64,000 bases of DNA from Allolobophora icterica (GCA_963556255.1 OY744607.1:56827690-56891689); one strand, 5' to 3'. Shown: positions 38,131-49,576, numbered from the stretch's first letter. Numbers and translations are program-made. Notes: a model not told the origin generated them from the sequence alone.

Positions 38131-38740
38131 ATCTATATACACAATAATAATTACAGTAAAGGAGTTGTAAATATTTGATAAACTATGATATCTGATTAAT
38201 TTCCGAAAATTGTCTACGGAAACAAACAACCATATTGATTTCTAGTTGGTAAAATGAATGTAGACTGGTTCCCTGCTATAGAAAATGTCAATTCAACTAT
38301 CAAGAGTTTTCAAATTATTCCACAGATGGCCTATTGGTAACGGTGTTGTAAGAAATTTTTGAAGACAGAGGTTTATTTTATTTTTTAATTAGTTGTTTCG
38401 TTAATAAGTTAATCAAAACCATATAGAACAATGGACATATATGAGGTTAATGATTGAAAATTATCAAACACCAGTTAACCGCTTCAGCTGCTAAATAACT
38501 AAATAACTCTAAATAAGTCTAAATAACTCACCATTGGAACGGACAATGAAATTTTGTGTAATATTTGGACTTTGTAATTTTTTAATCATACTAATAATCC
38601 AAATAATATGATAAAAATATATTTTCAACTAACTTATGCCCTTCAAGGAGTTTAAAAATTATAATTTTATTTCTTGTATAAGCCATCCAAAGGAAAAGAC
38701 AGAAATTTCTCTAATTTGTCGCCTAATCCGAAATATACCC
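38130..38740. other. AT-rich non-coding stretch
   Basis: No element, exon or RNA gene recognised; a short CTAAATAA run lies near 38500. Confidence 0.4.
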
Positions 38741-38839
38741 ATATATGCAGATAATCATTGCATTTCTTATTGTTAGATATTTGGCGCCTTCCGAGCTTTC
38801 TTGTTCCGCCTACCACGATTTTTTTTCCTCAACCAAAAC

Positions 38840-38985
38840 CCACTTTAGCAGCTGCTCTGCCTCCTCTCTTTGGCCTCTATCAACCAGACTTGGATCTCCA
38901 CTTGACAACTCATTGCAAGCTGTCGCTCTGTGCCTAGCTTTGATGCGGTGCTTTATAAATTTGGAATTTTCGATTGTAAAGGGAC
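38840..38985 (+). mobile_element. LINE-A 3' end fragment, plus strand
   Basis: GCAGCTGCTCTGCCTCCTCT, TCTGTGCCTAGCTTTGATGC, GCTTTATAAATTTGGA and TCGATTGTA are the reverse-complement order of the LINE-A 3' UTR seen at 51830-51970. Confidence 0.6.
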
Positions 38986-39316
38986 TTTGGGCGTAGATAG
39001 GGTGAAATAACCGGATAATAACTCTATTGTTCATATTTAGCAAAATTCATTATTTCATACTGTATGTAAATAACTATGATGAACTGAAATAGTAATAACC
39101 TTTTTCAGTAATAAGGTTCTATTGTAAAGGGACTTTGGAAGTAGATAGGGTGAAATATCATTGGGTAAAATACTACATCAGCCTATGAATAGGCCAGTAG
39201 GTCTAAAGAAAGCAAAGCCTAAATTCAAGTATTGCAAACATGTTTTGCCATACCCTACCACTCAGGACATTATCTACTTCTCACACAAACGAAACCTCAT
39301 CAAGCATAGTCTATTG

Positions 39317-39803
39317 ATTGCAATTAGGGATCAACCGGGTAGACATTTTCGACCGAGTACCGAATCCGAGTATTTGGATGTACTATTTGCCGGATCCGGA
39401 AACGAACCGGGTACCATTTGTTCCATATGCGAAGCTTCATATTTTCATGTAATAAAAAATTATCGAAATAAATTGTGTGCTTGTAATAAGTGACTGATAC
39501 ATTTTGAATTTTAGTCATTTCTGTGCAGTCTTGAAGTTTTCTAAAATTGCATTAAATTCAATGAATTAACATAATTTCAAGAAAATGGAATTGAAATCAA
39601 TGGACGTGTAATTGTTTTAAGGCTGAACATTTATAATTTTGTATATGTAAGTTTATTGAATAAGTTTTTCAAGAAAAAATTTTTAAAAATTTTTTTGCAA
39701 CTATTTGCGTCTACAGTATTTGCCGAGGCGAATTGTTCCGGAAACGGGATTTCCGGCCGAGGCAAATATCCGAGGCGATTTTCGGTTGACCCCTAATTAC
39801 AAT
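39317..39803. mobile_element. hAT MITE, 471 bp, 8-bp target duplication
   Basis: Element 39325-39795, ends TAGGGATCAACCG and TAGGGGTCAACCG (right end reversed). Flanks ATTGCAAT and ATTACAAT, 7/8 identical. Several CCGAGGCGAATT/CCGGATCCGG-type units lie near the ends. Confidence 0.9.
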
Positions 39804-40013
39804 CTTCCAGCAAAAGTGCAGGTCAGGTGCAATTTTCCGTATGAATGAATGAATGAATTTAAACTTCTGCCAGAAGATCCAACAGGTGGCACAGAAAATC
39901 CAACAGGTGGCACAGAAAAGTGATAAACATGACGGCATGCCACCAAAAGGCTCGAATCCAGCACCAGAATCCGAACGTGTGATAAAATCATTCTTTATTG
40001 CACATGGGGCGGG

Positions 40014-40268
40014 GAGATGGTTGAGTGGTAACAAGCTGGCATGAAGATCAGAAGGATGCGGGTTCGATACCCTCTGCCCCCACAAGGTTAACTCAGCCTT
40101 CATTGCCTAGGTGGCGATTGTAAAATGAGCAGTAGTACAGATGGGCGCCTTGCATGGCTGCCGCATAGTTAAATTCGAATCCTGTTAAACTTGTTATCGT
40201 CTGTTACTATTATATCATGTATTCTTACTGCATACTTGTCAGTTGGAATTAATAAACGAAGATATTAT
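40014..40268 (+). mobile_element. SINE-2, tRNA-derived, copy 1
   Basis: tRNA-like head with GATGGTTGAGTGGTAACAAG (A box) and GCGGGTTCGATACCC (B box), then the family core GCGCCTTGCATGGCTGCC. The 3' end has ATACTTGTCAGTTGGAATTA followed by ATAAACGAAGATATTATTAT. Confidence 0.8.
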
Positions 40269-40439
40269 TATCTGTTTCTTAACAAATGCAGTACAAGTAA
40301 CAGTTAAATATATATGTCACAACTGATAACTAATGCAGTAAAAGTATTTTATTTAGTATTTCATTTAATTAAGTATTTAATTTAGTGCAAGTATGCCACA
40401 AGTGATAACTAAAATTTAGTACAAGTATTTACTTAAACC

Positions 40440-40740
40440 TGTATGCAACCAGTGATTAACAAAACCATGATTATGTGCATATATAACAGTTTCTTATGTG
40501 TTTCACACTGCGCTATAAAGTTTGTAAATAATATGGAACCGTGCGTCAATCACGTGACTTCTGGTAGACCTGTAAATATAATAGATATTTTTGCCATTTC
40601 GTGTTATAGAATTTTACAAACTTTGTAAACATTTTTTCTGATCATTTCCAGAAGTTGGGATTGAGTGCATTTGACTACTTTCGGTGCCAGGTATCATCAG
40701 GTAAAATGTGGTGATATTCGGAAGCTGCTCCCAGGACCCG
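40440..40740. repeat. Unknown dispersed repeat U1, right (inverted) copy
   Basis: The reverse complement matches 35575-36060 and 36657-36800 without the two MITEs, so it supplies both empty sites. Confidence 0.7.
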
Positions 40741-40934
40741 ACCCGTACCGAATTCATTTAAAATGTTTGCATGGCATACTTGTTCTTTTAGAGTTTCTAT
40801 AGTGGAATAAGTGCCATCACCGTAAAGAAATAATTATCCTCTCATGACACAGCTGATCAGGATACGAAACACCCTCTATATTAAAACAGAATATGTCGAT
40901 AACTGTATGTATATCTGTTGTTTAATAAGCAATT

Positions 40935-41275
40935 TTGCTAAACAATCATGAGACCCAATATTGGAGAGAAGTCAACACCCAATGCCAGTTATGTCAGATA
41001 TCATATACACAAAATAGTACTCTGGAGAGACAGATGAAAACTCATACCTATAGAGGAAGCCTTGAAGTCATTTACAGAGGATTTAAGTTTGGCAGACAAT
41101 GGACCTCATACTGGAGAAAACTATAGAAATGCAGTTTGTGTGAGAACTCATTTACACATAGTTCTATTGTTACAAGACACAAAAGCCCATACAGAGGATA
41201 AAAAATACAAATGCCAGTTATTCCTGTAGTCATTTACAGAGAATAGTATTATAAGTCACACATGAAAACTCATAC
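40935..41275 (+). pseudogene. Degenerate C2H2 fingers before the intact array
   Basis: Finger-like phrases in changing frames: CQLCQISYTQNSTLERQMKT (followed by HTY), then TAG and frame shifts, CENSFTHSSIVTRHK and SHMKTHT. These are continuous with the intact array, so the 5' part of the finger block is decayed. Confidence 0.7.
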
Positions 41276-43270
41276 ATGAGGAAATTTCTACACATGTATG
41301 TAACTCAGAAATCATTTCCAGGAAGCTATCCTCATAAAGGCCACAAAAAATGCCAAAATGGAGGACGAAAACCCTACTTATGCCAGCTTTGTCAGAAATC
41401 ATTTGCTGAAGGTAGTATTCTGAACAATCACGCAAGAACCCATACTGGAGAAAAACCTTACAGATGCCAGCTATGTCAGAAAGCATTTACCGAATGTAGT
41501 AAACTGAATCGTCACATGAGAACCCATACTGTAGAAAAACCTTACAAATGCCACCTATGTCAGAAAGCATTTGCCGAATGTAGTAAGCTGAATCATCACA
41601 TGAGAACCCATACAGGAGAAAAACCGCACAAATGTCAGCTATGTCAGAAATCATTTGCCAAAGGTTATACTCTTAATTATCATATGAGAACCCATACTGG
41701 AGAAAACCCTTACAAATGCCAGCAATGTCAGAAAGCATTTACTAAACGTAGTAAGCTGAATCGTCATATGAGAACCCATACAGTAGAAAAACTGCACAAA
41801 TGTCAGCTATGTCAGAAAGCATTTACTGAATGTAGTAAGCTGAATCATCACATGAGAACCCATATGGGAGAAAAACCTTACAAATGTCAGCTATGTCAGA
41901 AATCATTTGTTCAAGGTAGCAATCTTAATTATCATATGAGAACCCATACGGGAGAAAGACCTTACAAATGCCAGCTATGTCAGAAATTATTTGCTGGAAA
42001 TTATACTCTGCAAAGTCACATGAGAACCCATACTGGAGAAAAACCTTACAAATGTCAGCTATGTCAGAAATCATTTGCCAAAGGTGATACTCTGAATTAT
42101 CACATGAGAACCCATACAGGAGAAAAACCTTACAAATGCCAGCTATGTCAGAAATCATTTGCGAGTGGTAATACCCTGAATCGTCACATGAGAACCCATA
42201 CTGGAGAAAAACCTTACAAATGCCAGCTATGTCAGAAAACATTTGCCGAATGTAGCATGCTGAATTATCACATGAGAACCCATACTGGAGAAAAACCTTA
42301 CAAATGCCAGTTATGTCAGAAATCATTTGCCAAAGGAAATACTCTGAATTGTCACATGAGAACCCATACCGGAGAAAAACCTTTCAAATGCCAGCTTTGT
42401 CAGAAATCATTTGCCAAAGGTGATACTCTGAATTATCACATGAGAACCCATACAGGAGAAAAACCTTACAAATGCCAGCTATGTCAGAAATCATTTGCGA
42501 GTGGTAATACCCTGAATCGTCACATGAGAACCCATACTGGAGAAAAACCTTACAAATGCCAGCTATGTCAGAAAACATTTGCCGAATGTAGCATGCTGAA
42601 TTATCACATGAGAACCCATACTGGAGAAAAACCTTACAAATGCCAGCTATGTCAGAAAACATTTGCCGAATGTAGCATGCTGAATTATCACATGAGAACC
42701 CATACTGGAGAAAAACCTTACAAATGCCAGCTATGTCAGAAAACATTTGCCGAATGTAGCATGCTGAATTATCACATGAGAACCCATACTGGAGAAAAAC
42801 CTTACAAATGCCAGTTATGTCAGAAATCATTTGCCAAAGGAAATACTCTGAATTGTCACATGAGAACCCATACCGGAGAAAAACCTTTCAAATGCCAGCT
42901 TTGTCAGAAATCATTTGCCAGCGGTAATACTCTTACTTATCATATGAGAACCCATACTGGAGAAAAACCCTACATATGCCAGCTGTGTCAGAAATTATTT
43001 ACTCAAGGTGGTAATCTGATAATTCACATCAGAACCCATACTGGAGAAAAACCTTACATATGCCAGCTATGTCAGAAAGCATTTGTCGACCCTAGTAAGC
43101 TGAATACTCACATGAGAACCCACACCGGAGAAAAACCTTACAAATGCCAGTTATGTCAGAAAGCGTTTGCCATCAGTAGTAACCTGAATCTTCACAAGAG
43201 AATTCATACTGGAGAAAAATCATACAAATGCCAGCCAGTTATGTCAGAAAGCATTTGCCGAAAGTTGTAA
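41276..43270 (+). CDS. C2H2 zinc-finger protein, 22 intact fingers (frame breaks after)
   Basis: A 664-codon frame, nearly all C2H2 fingers of the form [10 protein letters not shown]5-L-x2-H-x3-H with TGEKPYK linkers; I count 22 uninterrupted fingers from about residue 34. Such arrays bind DNA in the nucleus. Helix residues at -1, 2, 3, 6 vary between fingers (for example K-D-T-Y, S-N-T-R and E-S-M-Y), suggesting real binding diversity. Fingers 9-12 are repeated almost unchanged further on, a 336-bp duplication, with two additional copies of finger 11. No KRAB, BTB, SET or SCAN domain is visible. The ATG at 41276 lies inside a decayed finger and has no signs of a true start, so an upstream exon could splice into this one, or the locus could be a young pseudogene. 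At about 43235 a duplicated CCAG shifts the frame. Confidence 0.75.
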   Translation: MRKFLHMYVTQKSFPGSYPHKGHKKCQNGGRKPYLCQLCQKSFAEGSILNNHARTHTGEKPYRCQLCQKAFTECSKLNRHMRTHTVEKPYKCHLCQKAFAECSKLNHHMRTHTGEKPHKCQLCQKSFAKGYTLNYHMRTHTGENPYKCQQCQKAFTKRSKLNRHMRTHTVEKLHKCQLCQKAFTECSKLNHHMRTHMGEKPYKCQLCQKSFVQGSNLNYHMRTHTGERPYKCQLCQKLFAGNYTLQSHMRTHTGEKPYKCQLCQKSFAKGDTLNYHMRTHTGEKPYKCQLCQKSFASGNTLNRHMRTHTGEKPYKCQLCQKTFAECSMLNYHMRTHTGEKPYKCQLCQKSFAKGNTLNCHMRTHTGEKPFKCQLCQKSFAKGDTLNYHMRTHTGEKPYKCQLCQKSFASGNTLNRHMRTHTGEKPYKCQLCQKTFAECSMLNYHMRTHTGEKPYKCQLCQKTFAECSMLNYHMRTHTGEKPYKCQLCQKTFAECSMLNYHMRTHTGEKPYKCQLCQKSFAKGNTLNCHMRTHTGEKPFKCQLCQKSFASGNTLTYHMRTHTGEKPYICQLCQKLFTQGGNLIIHIRTHTGEKPYICQLCQKAFVDPSKLNTHMRTHTGEKPYKCQLCQKAFAISSNLNLHKRIHTGEKSYKCQPVMSESICRKL

Positions 43271-43526
43271 CCTGAATTATCACATGAGAACTCATACTGA
43301 AGAAAAGCCACATATGTGCCACGTGTGTATGAAATTATTCACACGGTCTAGCACGCTAACAATACATATGAAAGTGCATACTCGAGAAAAGCCTTACATA
43401 TGTGAATTATGCAGTAAAGCTTATAGTAGGAGAGACACACTTACGGTGCACCAAGATGGCATGCTGGAGTTAAGCTATCTGGTTCAGAGAGGAGTAGCAA
43501 CCTTAATATCAGATCTGCCTAATTAA
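43235..43526 (+). pseudogene. Out-of-frame C-terminal fingers of the same array
   Basis: After the duplicated CCAG near 43235 the finger coding continues in another frame: a finger with [12 protein letters not shown], then HMCHVCMKLFTRSSTLTIHM and YICELCSKAYSRRDTLTVH, which lacks its second zinc-binding His. It runs to a TAA at 43526. Without the 4-bp insertion it would extend the protein by about three fingers and a short tail. Confidence 0.75.
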
Positions 43527-43529
43527 ATG

Positions 43530-44455
43530 GCACACGCATTACCTCAGGAGATTTATACCTACATGGCTTTATTATCTTAGTGATGTTGACGACCTGTTAA
43601 AAACAGTAACTGATATAAGCATCTGTTCAACGAACTGTAATTAAGGATAAGGACCGTTTATGACATGACCTGATGGATGTGGGATATTCAGTTAATTGTA
43701 TGAAATGAAGCAGGAATTTAGTGAGTACTGTTTCAACCATGGCAATATTCCACCGGATGACTTGTTTATCGACCTTTGATATTTTTGTCAGAAGCACAAA
43801 AGCATCAAACAGTTACAAATTACTTTATATTTTCATTTCTAAGAAATATGTTACAGAGTTGTGAAAGAAACAATAATTGTAGGAATGACGTAGTGCACTC
43901 CGAAGTTTAGTTTTATAACATATTGATTAATTTTATTACCTTACATAAATTTTTAATTATTTAGTTTTTTGACATTTTGGTTTATAATTTCTGATGATGA
44001 CTTGCTCATTGCAGCATTGATTTAATTTTTTACTGTTTGATGTTTTGATATCTACTTTGGAGAAATGGCATAGCATGCCAGAATGACGGTTTAGTTTTTG
44101 AAAAGAATTTTCATTTATACTGGAACTATACTGAATTATTATGTGCTTATTAAATGTCAGTTTGCGCTAACAAACTTAACAGATATTGTTTTATCCACTG
44201 ACGCAGTGTCATAGGCCTTTATAGATACAATAGCTTTTACAGCAATTAGTTCTGGAAATTGTTTTGAAATTGGAGGACGACCAATATACTGCTTTGTCCC
44301 TTCCTGGATAGACGGACAACGATAATGACCATAGACTCAGTCTGCGCGGTTTAGACACCAGCCCAAACCACATGACGCAGTATCCGGGCTGTTTGCACGC
44401 TCAGTATATTATTATACAGCCGCACTGACTAATCTCATCGCTGGTTTGGGACCGG
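43530..44455. other. 3' flank of the zinc-finger locus, nothing else recognised
   Basis: AT-rich, with no second exon or bounded element. It may include the zinc-finger 3' UTR; an ATTAAA lies near 44145. Confidence 0.4.
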
Positions 44456-44619
44456 AGGTACACCAGGCAGTGGCAGCGCGTGGATTTTTCAAAGGTGGTG
44501 CGAAGCAGCAGTGTGCCGCCCCCCCCCCCACCTCGTAAGCGGCAGGTCTGTCCAGTAGCCTAGTGAAATTTTGTCTGTGTTTTGTATGATAGTAGTTGGT
44601 AGTAGCCTTAGCCATTAGC

Positions 44620-45470
44620 AAATCAAATCAGGGGAGGTTTTCCAGAGAGTAGTCAAAAAGAAGTCCGAGTTCAGTTTCCAGAAGGCCAATTCAAATCAGA
44701 GTGGGTCTCCAGAAAGTCGTTCAAAAGAGGTCCGAGTCCAGTTTCCAGAGGGTCAGATCAAGAGAAGAGGCAGAGCAGCTGTCAAGGCGGGTGTCGTTTA
44801 GGGCGAGAATAACGAGTCAGGGTAGGAGTAGCCTACTTGAAAAGGTGAGACTTCAGTTTTGAGGGGAAAGCCAGATGGTGATAGAGGAACATGAGGAGGA
44901 GGATGAAGGACGGATTGTAATGATGATGGAGGAACTGAGAAGCTGCGGAATTCAGGGGGAGATCAATCCATAGGCGTGGTGCTGTGTTGAATATGGCTCG
45001 GTTGGAGAACTTGAGATGAGTATAGTGACTGGCGGTCGAGAAAGACTGAGATAGGAGGAGAATTGGGTGGAGCGAGTTGCATGGATGGTAAAGCGATTGC
45101 GGAGGTACTTGGGCTGGGAGTATTGTAGGGAGTTGTAGGTTAGTGATAGAACTGAAGTAAATTCGCTCTGGGATTTTTAACCAATGGAGTGATTTGTGGA
45201 TGGGACCAATATGACGATGTTTGGGCGTTCTAGTGACAGCTCTGGGGAGTGAGATTTGGATAAACGCTTGATTTGGGTGCATTCAAGGTTGAGGAAGAGG
45301 GAATTGCAGTAATCTAGCTTTGAATGAACAATGGATGTAGCAATGGTACAGGCAGTTTTAAGGTCGAGCATGGGCCGGATGCGTCGGAGGTCACGAATGT
45401 GCATGAGACAGGAGTGCAGGAGGTTGGAGATGGGGTTAGAGAAGGATGTGTGCATCAAAAGTAATACCAC
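44620..45470 (-). mobile_element. LINE-A, C-terminal coding remnant and 3' UTR
   Basis: Minus strand encodes part of a non-LTR reverse-transcriptase: HIRDLRRIRPMLDLKTACTI, HSKLDYCNSLFLNL and, after a frameshift, ISLPRAVTRTPKHRHI, IHKSLHWLKIPERI and FNTAPRLWIDLPLN. This pattern is typical of CR1/L2/Rex1-type LINEs. It is 5' truncated and followed by the 3' UTR shared with 27625 and 51828. Inserted within the hAT MITE. Confidence 0.85.
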
Positions 45471-45502
45471 ATTATAAATATAATAAATCGCAATCATTAT
45501 TT

Positions 45503-45761
45503 CTAGAAACCAGAGGCGCAATAACGGGTGCAGACGGGTACATGTGTCCCCGGGCGCCATGGGAAGGGTGCCAAAATGACGGTCAAGAGAAGTAGTTTTA
45601 CTCTTAATTTTGATGCATGTAGTTTTAACTAATATATCCCAAATAAAGTTATAAGATTTAATTTTGGCGCCTCAAATATATCCAGTTATATCCTCGATCA
45701 TTACTTACAAACCAGTTCCTCTTCGGGCTCAAAATATCCTAGCGACGCCGCTGTTATAAAC
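45503..45761. mobile_element. Probable old hAT MITE, 243 bp, nested
   Basis: Element 45511-45753 with weak ends CAGAGGCGC and CAGCGGCGTC (right end reversed); flanks CTAGAAAC and TTATAAAC agree at 6/8. The low end similarity makes this tentative. Confidence 0.45.
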
Positions 45762-46239
45762 TAGGCCTAAAATGATCTAAATCAATTTAAAACTAAGAAA
45801 TACGTTGAAGCTCAAATGAACAGAAGATTTACATTTCACTGAATTGTGTATCAAAGTTTCATTGAAATTTCTAGCAACGAATTACGTAATAACTTCAAAT
45901 GAAACTCTACGGTGACCACAGGAAGTACAGAAAAAAATATTCCAGGGAGTCAAAGTGCCGCCCCCCTCAAGTGGCCGCCCGGTGCGACCGCACCCCCTTG
46001 CACCCCCCCCCCCCCACGCGCCGCCACTGACACCAGGACGACGACGACATTCGCATGTGCAGATAACGATACATGCCTGATGGTGTTACCTACGTTTCGT
46101 CTATGTTGTAGGAATATTATAGCATTACGTATTTTAGTTCGGGTGTATTTTCCTTACATTGATGCACAGTTTGAACATCTTTAAGAACAAACGACGCACA
46201 ATGCTCCTCTAGACGTGCGGATGGCGTTTCGCATAGGCT

Positions 46240-46395
46240 ACCGATGGTGGTTTATTTAAGAGATTGAATATCGGGCATGCATGGGACCTTAAATGGCGGG
46301 GCACCCAATCAAACGGGCAGAGGTGACGAAGGATCTCACGGTTTCACCTGAGCAGTTCATTGAAAAATGAGCAATGTCGAGGCCATACGGTTTCT
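46240..46395. repeat. Interspersed repeat R3, copy 2
   Basis: ACCGATGGTGGTTTATTTAA, CAAACGGGCAGAGGTGA, GAAGGATCTCAC and GAGGCCATACGGTTTC, as at 5028-5185. Confidence 0.65.
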
Positions 46396-46499
46396 GGATT
46401 TCCTTAGTTGCGGCAGAGAATACCAGAATTTAACATGTCACATGACATGAAATTACTTTCATAAATAGTCTTGTTTTCGTAGGCCCTATACGCCTATTA

Positions 46500-46710
46500 T
46501 TATTGCTGCCCCAAGGAATGGAATCACCTACCAATAGGCCTATCTGCTCGATCCTCGAAGTCCGTCTCTTCCTGTAAGAAAAACCTCAAAACTCATACTT
46601 TTCATTGGCTCTCAAACATCTGGATATCTAACTGCTCTTCATCTGGCGACAGATTAACCGCACCTCAGATTCGCATTTCTGTCTTCGCGTTAAAAATGTT
46701 ATTATTATGT
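46500..46710 (+). mobile_element. LINE C-terminal fragment (family E)
   Basis: A plus-strand frame with breaks reads EWNHLPIGLSARSSKS, CKKNLKTHTFHWL, resembling WNxLPxxIRSxSSLxSFKKxLKTHLF. A more degraded relative lies near 17790-17860. Confidence 0.6.
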
Positions 46711-46747
46711 GAGCTGAGTTGGAAAGTGAATGTTAAACATGATTTAT

Positions 46748-46912
46748 GGGGACGGGGGATAGAGTAGTGGTAACACTCATGGCCAGGAGAGCATAAGGTA
46801 CGCGGATCGATTCCCGTAGCCTAACCCCCCCTCTAGGGCGGCGCCTTGCATGGCTGCCAAACCGTGTGTTTAATTAAGATATTAATTGTACTTTCATGTT
46901 TCAATGTAAGCC
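46748..46912 (+). mobile_element. SINE-2, copy 2
   Basis: GGGGGATAGAGTAGTGGTAA (A box), GCGGATCGATTCCCG (B box), then GCGCCTTGCATGGCTGCC; truncated before the ATT-rich tail. Confidence 0.8.
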
Positions 46913-47202
46913 TTGAGTTGTTGAAGCGAACGATGTTCATCCACGTAGGTTAGCAAGCTGAAGAAACAGCGAGGCAGTGACAATATCAATCACTGTCGTG
47001 TACTTCCAAAATGCGAAGTGCGAGTTCTAGGCCTAGGCCTACCTATGGTGAAAGACGCTGAAGTATAGGCCTACTTGTAACTGCCAACCGATTCTACTAA
47101 GACGCAAGTGCTCTGAGGACACAGTATAAATAATTATTTATACTGTGGTGAGGATCATCGAATGAGGACAATATTATTATTAAGGTCTCAAATGAATATT
47201 GC

Positions 47203-47320
47203 GTTAAATCGTGATCGTAAACTCAGAATTTGTATTAAAGCGCTATTCTAAAACTGATGCAGTTTGCACCAGCTTATTCACGAGCGCTGCTTCGTACCAG
47301 AAGGTAAAATGTGAGCGTTC
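47203..47320 (-). mobile_element. LINE-A 3' end fragment
   Basis: GATCGTAAACTCAGAATTTG, AAAGCGCTATTC and ACCAGCTTATTCACGAGCGC, the LINE-A 3' UTR signature. Confidence 0.65.
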
Positions 47321-48003
47321 GTCTTGCATAAATAAAAGGCTACTTATTTACTTACTTACTTCCAAGTATTTTCATACTTTGAAAGACGGGTGCAATCGTC
47401 CGCATGACTGTGGCTCCGCTCTGGTTATAAACATATGTGTATCTGTATGTCTGTCTGCACCAGCCTACATGCATCCACTTATCACACTAACAGACAATCA
47501 CTCATTCACCTGTTCCACTAGAGAGAGGCCTCGTTGTCTACGATAAAGTTAGCAATCGCCGCAACCGGCTCAAGACAATAGGCCTAAGTGCAAGGACCTT
47601 TCCAGGAGCAGACAGAATGGTAATTGCACAATAGGTTTTGAATGTCCTATTGTGCTTTGTAGACAGTAGCTTGATGTAAAGACAAGGTATATATATAGTT
47701 AGGCCTACAACTCTCAATCTTTCGGTAGGCCCTATAGCTCGTGTCACTGAACAAAGATTTACTTTCGAACAAATGTCTGTATTAATGACCTTCGAAAACA
47801 TAATAAATTATAAAATAACACTTATTTAATGTTTGTGCCACTACATCATAAACCAACATCTATTAATGAAATGCTAGATTTTTTAGAATGCGTCCTTCGA
47901 TGAGCCCCACACAGCATTTGCAGTAATTTGCCTCGTGGGATTTCCGTTGTCAGTTATACTTATTTAAGCGTCTTTCGTTAAAGGTAAAATTCGCTATTCC
48001 TAT

Positions 48004-48236
48004 GCACTTGGGGGACCCGGTAGCGCATTGGATAACATCTGGCGTAGAGTGCGAGAGGTACAGAGATCGAGTCCCATAGGCGGACATGCTTTGTAGGCTG
48101 CAATTTGCGCCGTGTATTGCAGGCTGTCTGTTCTGTTAGTAGTTAAGATTTATCGCATAACATGACACTGATTCGTAATCATACTGCGTTGTTGTCAGTT
48201 TGAAGATATTAAAACGAAGATTATTATTATTATTAC
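48004..48236 (+). mobile_element. SINE-2-like, copy 3 (diverged)
   Basis: GGGGGACCCGGTAGCGCATTGG (A-box region), AGATCGAGTCCCATA (B box) and the family tail TTGTCAGTTTGAAGATATTA followed by ATTATTATT. Its middle lacks the usual core, so it may belong to a related subfamily. Confidence 0.6.
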
Positions 48237-48508
48237 TTTGGAATACATTAGAGTGATTGCTGTCGTCACTTCTTCGCTGTTTCTTCAGCTTATTTGGACG
48301 AACGTCCGTCGCTTCAATAACGCAAGACTTTGCCTTTAAAAGAAACGTCTTCAAAATGTTCCATTTATAGACTGTTAGATAACAGTTAGATGCTTTAAGC
48401 ACGATGAAACTGTTCTTAATGGAAGAATTGCTCACGACGATTGGGAACTTTGATCGTGCGATGCGAGTTTAGACCAGTCGATGTGAGCGAACTTCAGAAG
48501 GCCTACGA

Positions 48509-49124
48509 GTCGGATGCAGACCTGGATTAACTATGGTTCCACTGGGTCCCGGGACCCAGGCCTACCAAACATGTCATTAATAAGGGGCCTACCATTGGCA
48601 TTAGTATGCTGCCTTAAAATGTTTAACTAGGCCTATTTTTTCAGTGTTTCAAACACGCTAGTTTTACTGCCAACGATATAATCACTTGCAAATGGACAGC
48701 CAAGAGATTTGTGACCATTCACGACAGTTAAGAGACTTAACTCTGACAGTTTTTCTATTGTGAAAGCATGTCTGTAAACAGTTTAAAATTCATAAATATC
48801 AGTGCTATAATTTAAATTTTGTCCCCACTTATTGATTGAACACGTGGGCGGCGATCCCAGGGGTCGAGGGGACAAGGCCCCACCTTAAAGAGTGGGGGAT
48901 ACAGTACAAACCCCCCAATTTTGGAGAAACAGAAAAAGGTAAGCCAATTTAATCGCGCGTGAGCGTGAACATTTTTTTCACCTCTTTTTTGACCGGATCG
49001 GTTCAAAAGTGTCCCCCCACCTGCTAAGCAAGATCGCCGCCAGTGATTGAACGCATATTATAGGGGCCCACTATACAATTTTGGAACCAGGCCTACAAAA
49101 TGTTAATCCGGCCCTGGTCGGATG
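48509..49124. mobile_element. hAT MITE, 600 bp, perfect 8-bp target duplication
   Basis: Element 48517-49116, ends CAGACCTGGATTAAC and CAGGGCCGGATTAAC (right end reversed); GTCGGATG at 48509-48516 and 49117-49124. A smaller MITE is nested at 48842-49044. Confidence 0.93.
48834..49052. mobile_element. Nested hAT MITE, 203 bp, perfect 8-bp target duplication
   Basis: Element 48842-49044, ends ACGTGGGCGGCGATC and ACTGGCGGCGATC (right end reversed). GATTGAAC at 48834-48841 and 49045-49052. It lies wholly within the 48517-49116 element. Confidence 0.9.
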
Positions 49125-49576
49125 CGATTCATAGATTTTCATAGATTCAGAGAAAATCTGTTTCGTGGGCGTGGCTGATGAACGTTTGTCCAACGAGTTC
49201 GTGAAAGACTTTGATCGTCATCACAATCATATCATCCAGCAAAGTCCTTGATGACACGAGGGGGCTCACCCCTTCGTCCGTCAGAGTAAGTGAGGTTCTT
49301 CGAGAGGTCAAGCGGAAGTCCGATCCGTGCGACAGCGAACTGTCCGTATCGGATGTCTGTGAATGGAGCAATCGTGCATCGCTTTTTAGTGGTTTCTAAA
49401 ATGCGCTCTATAAAAGTTCAGATAAGCCTACATCCCAACGAAGGCGCTATCTTGCAACAATTACATACAATTAATTTTCTATAGTATGCTGGTTGTTGTT
49501 ATTATTATTATTCCTATTTTTTGTCTCGAGGTAGTCATGGTCTCTCAGGCTCATAAAGCAATGTCCGGAGACAATA

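Larger units (their letters stand above)
44460..46037. mobile_element. hAT MITE with nested insertions, 8-bp target duplication
   Basis: Outer element 44468-46029: ends CAGTGGCAGCGCGTGG and CAGTGGCGGCGCGTGG (right end reversed), with ACACCAGG at 44460-44467 and 46030-46037. A poly-C tract follows the ends inside both arms. A LINE-A copy and probably a second MITE sit inside it. Confidence 0.88.

Noticed and set aside
41925..42830. Long minus-strand open frames across the zinc-finger array
   Set aside because: Periodic shadows of the 84-bp finger repeat, not independent genes.
49147..49400. Overlapping open frames on both strands with Ser-rich content (possible exon)
   Set aside because: CpG-richer than its surroundings, but neither strand has convincing splice sites or a recognisable domain, so I could not choose a strand.
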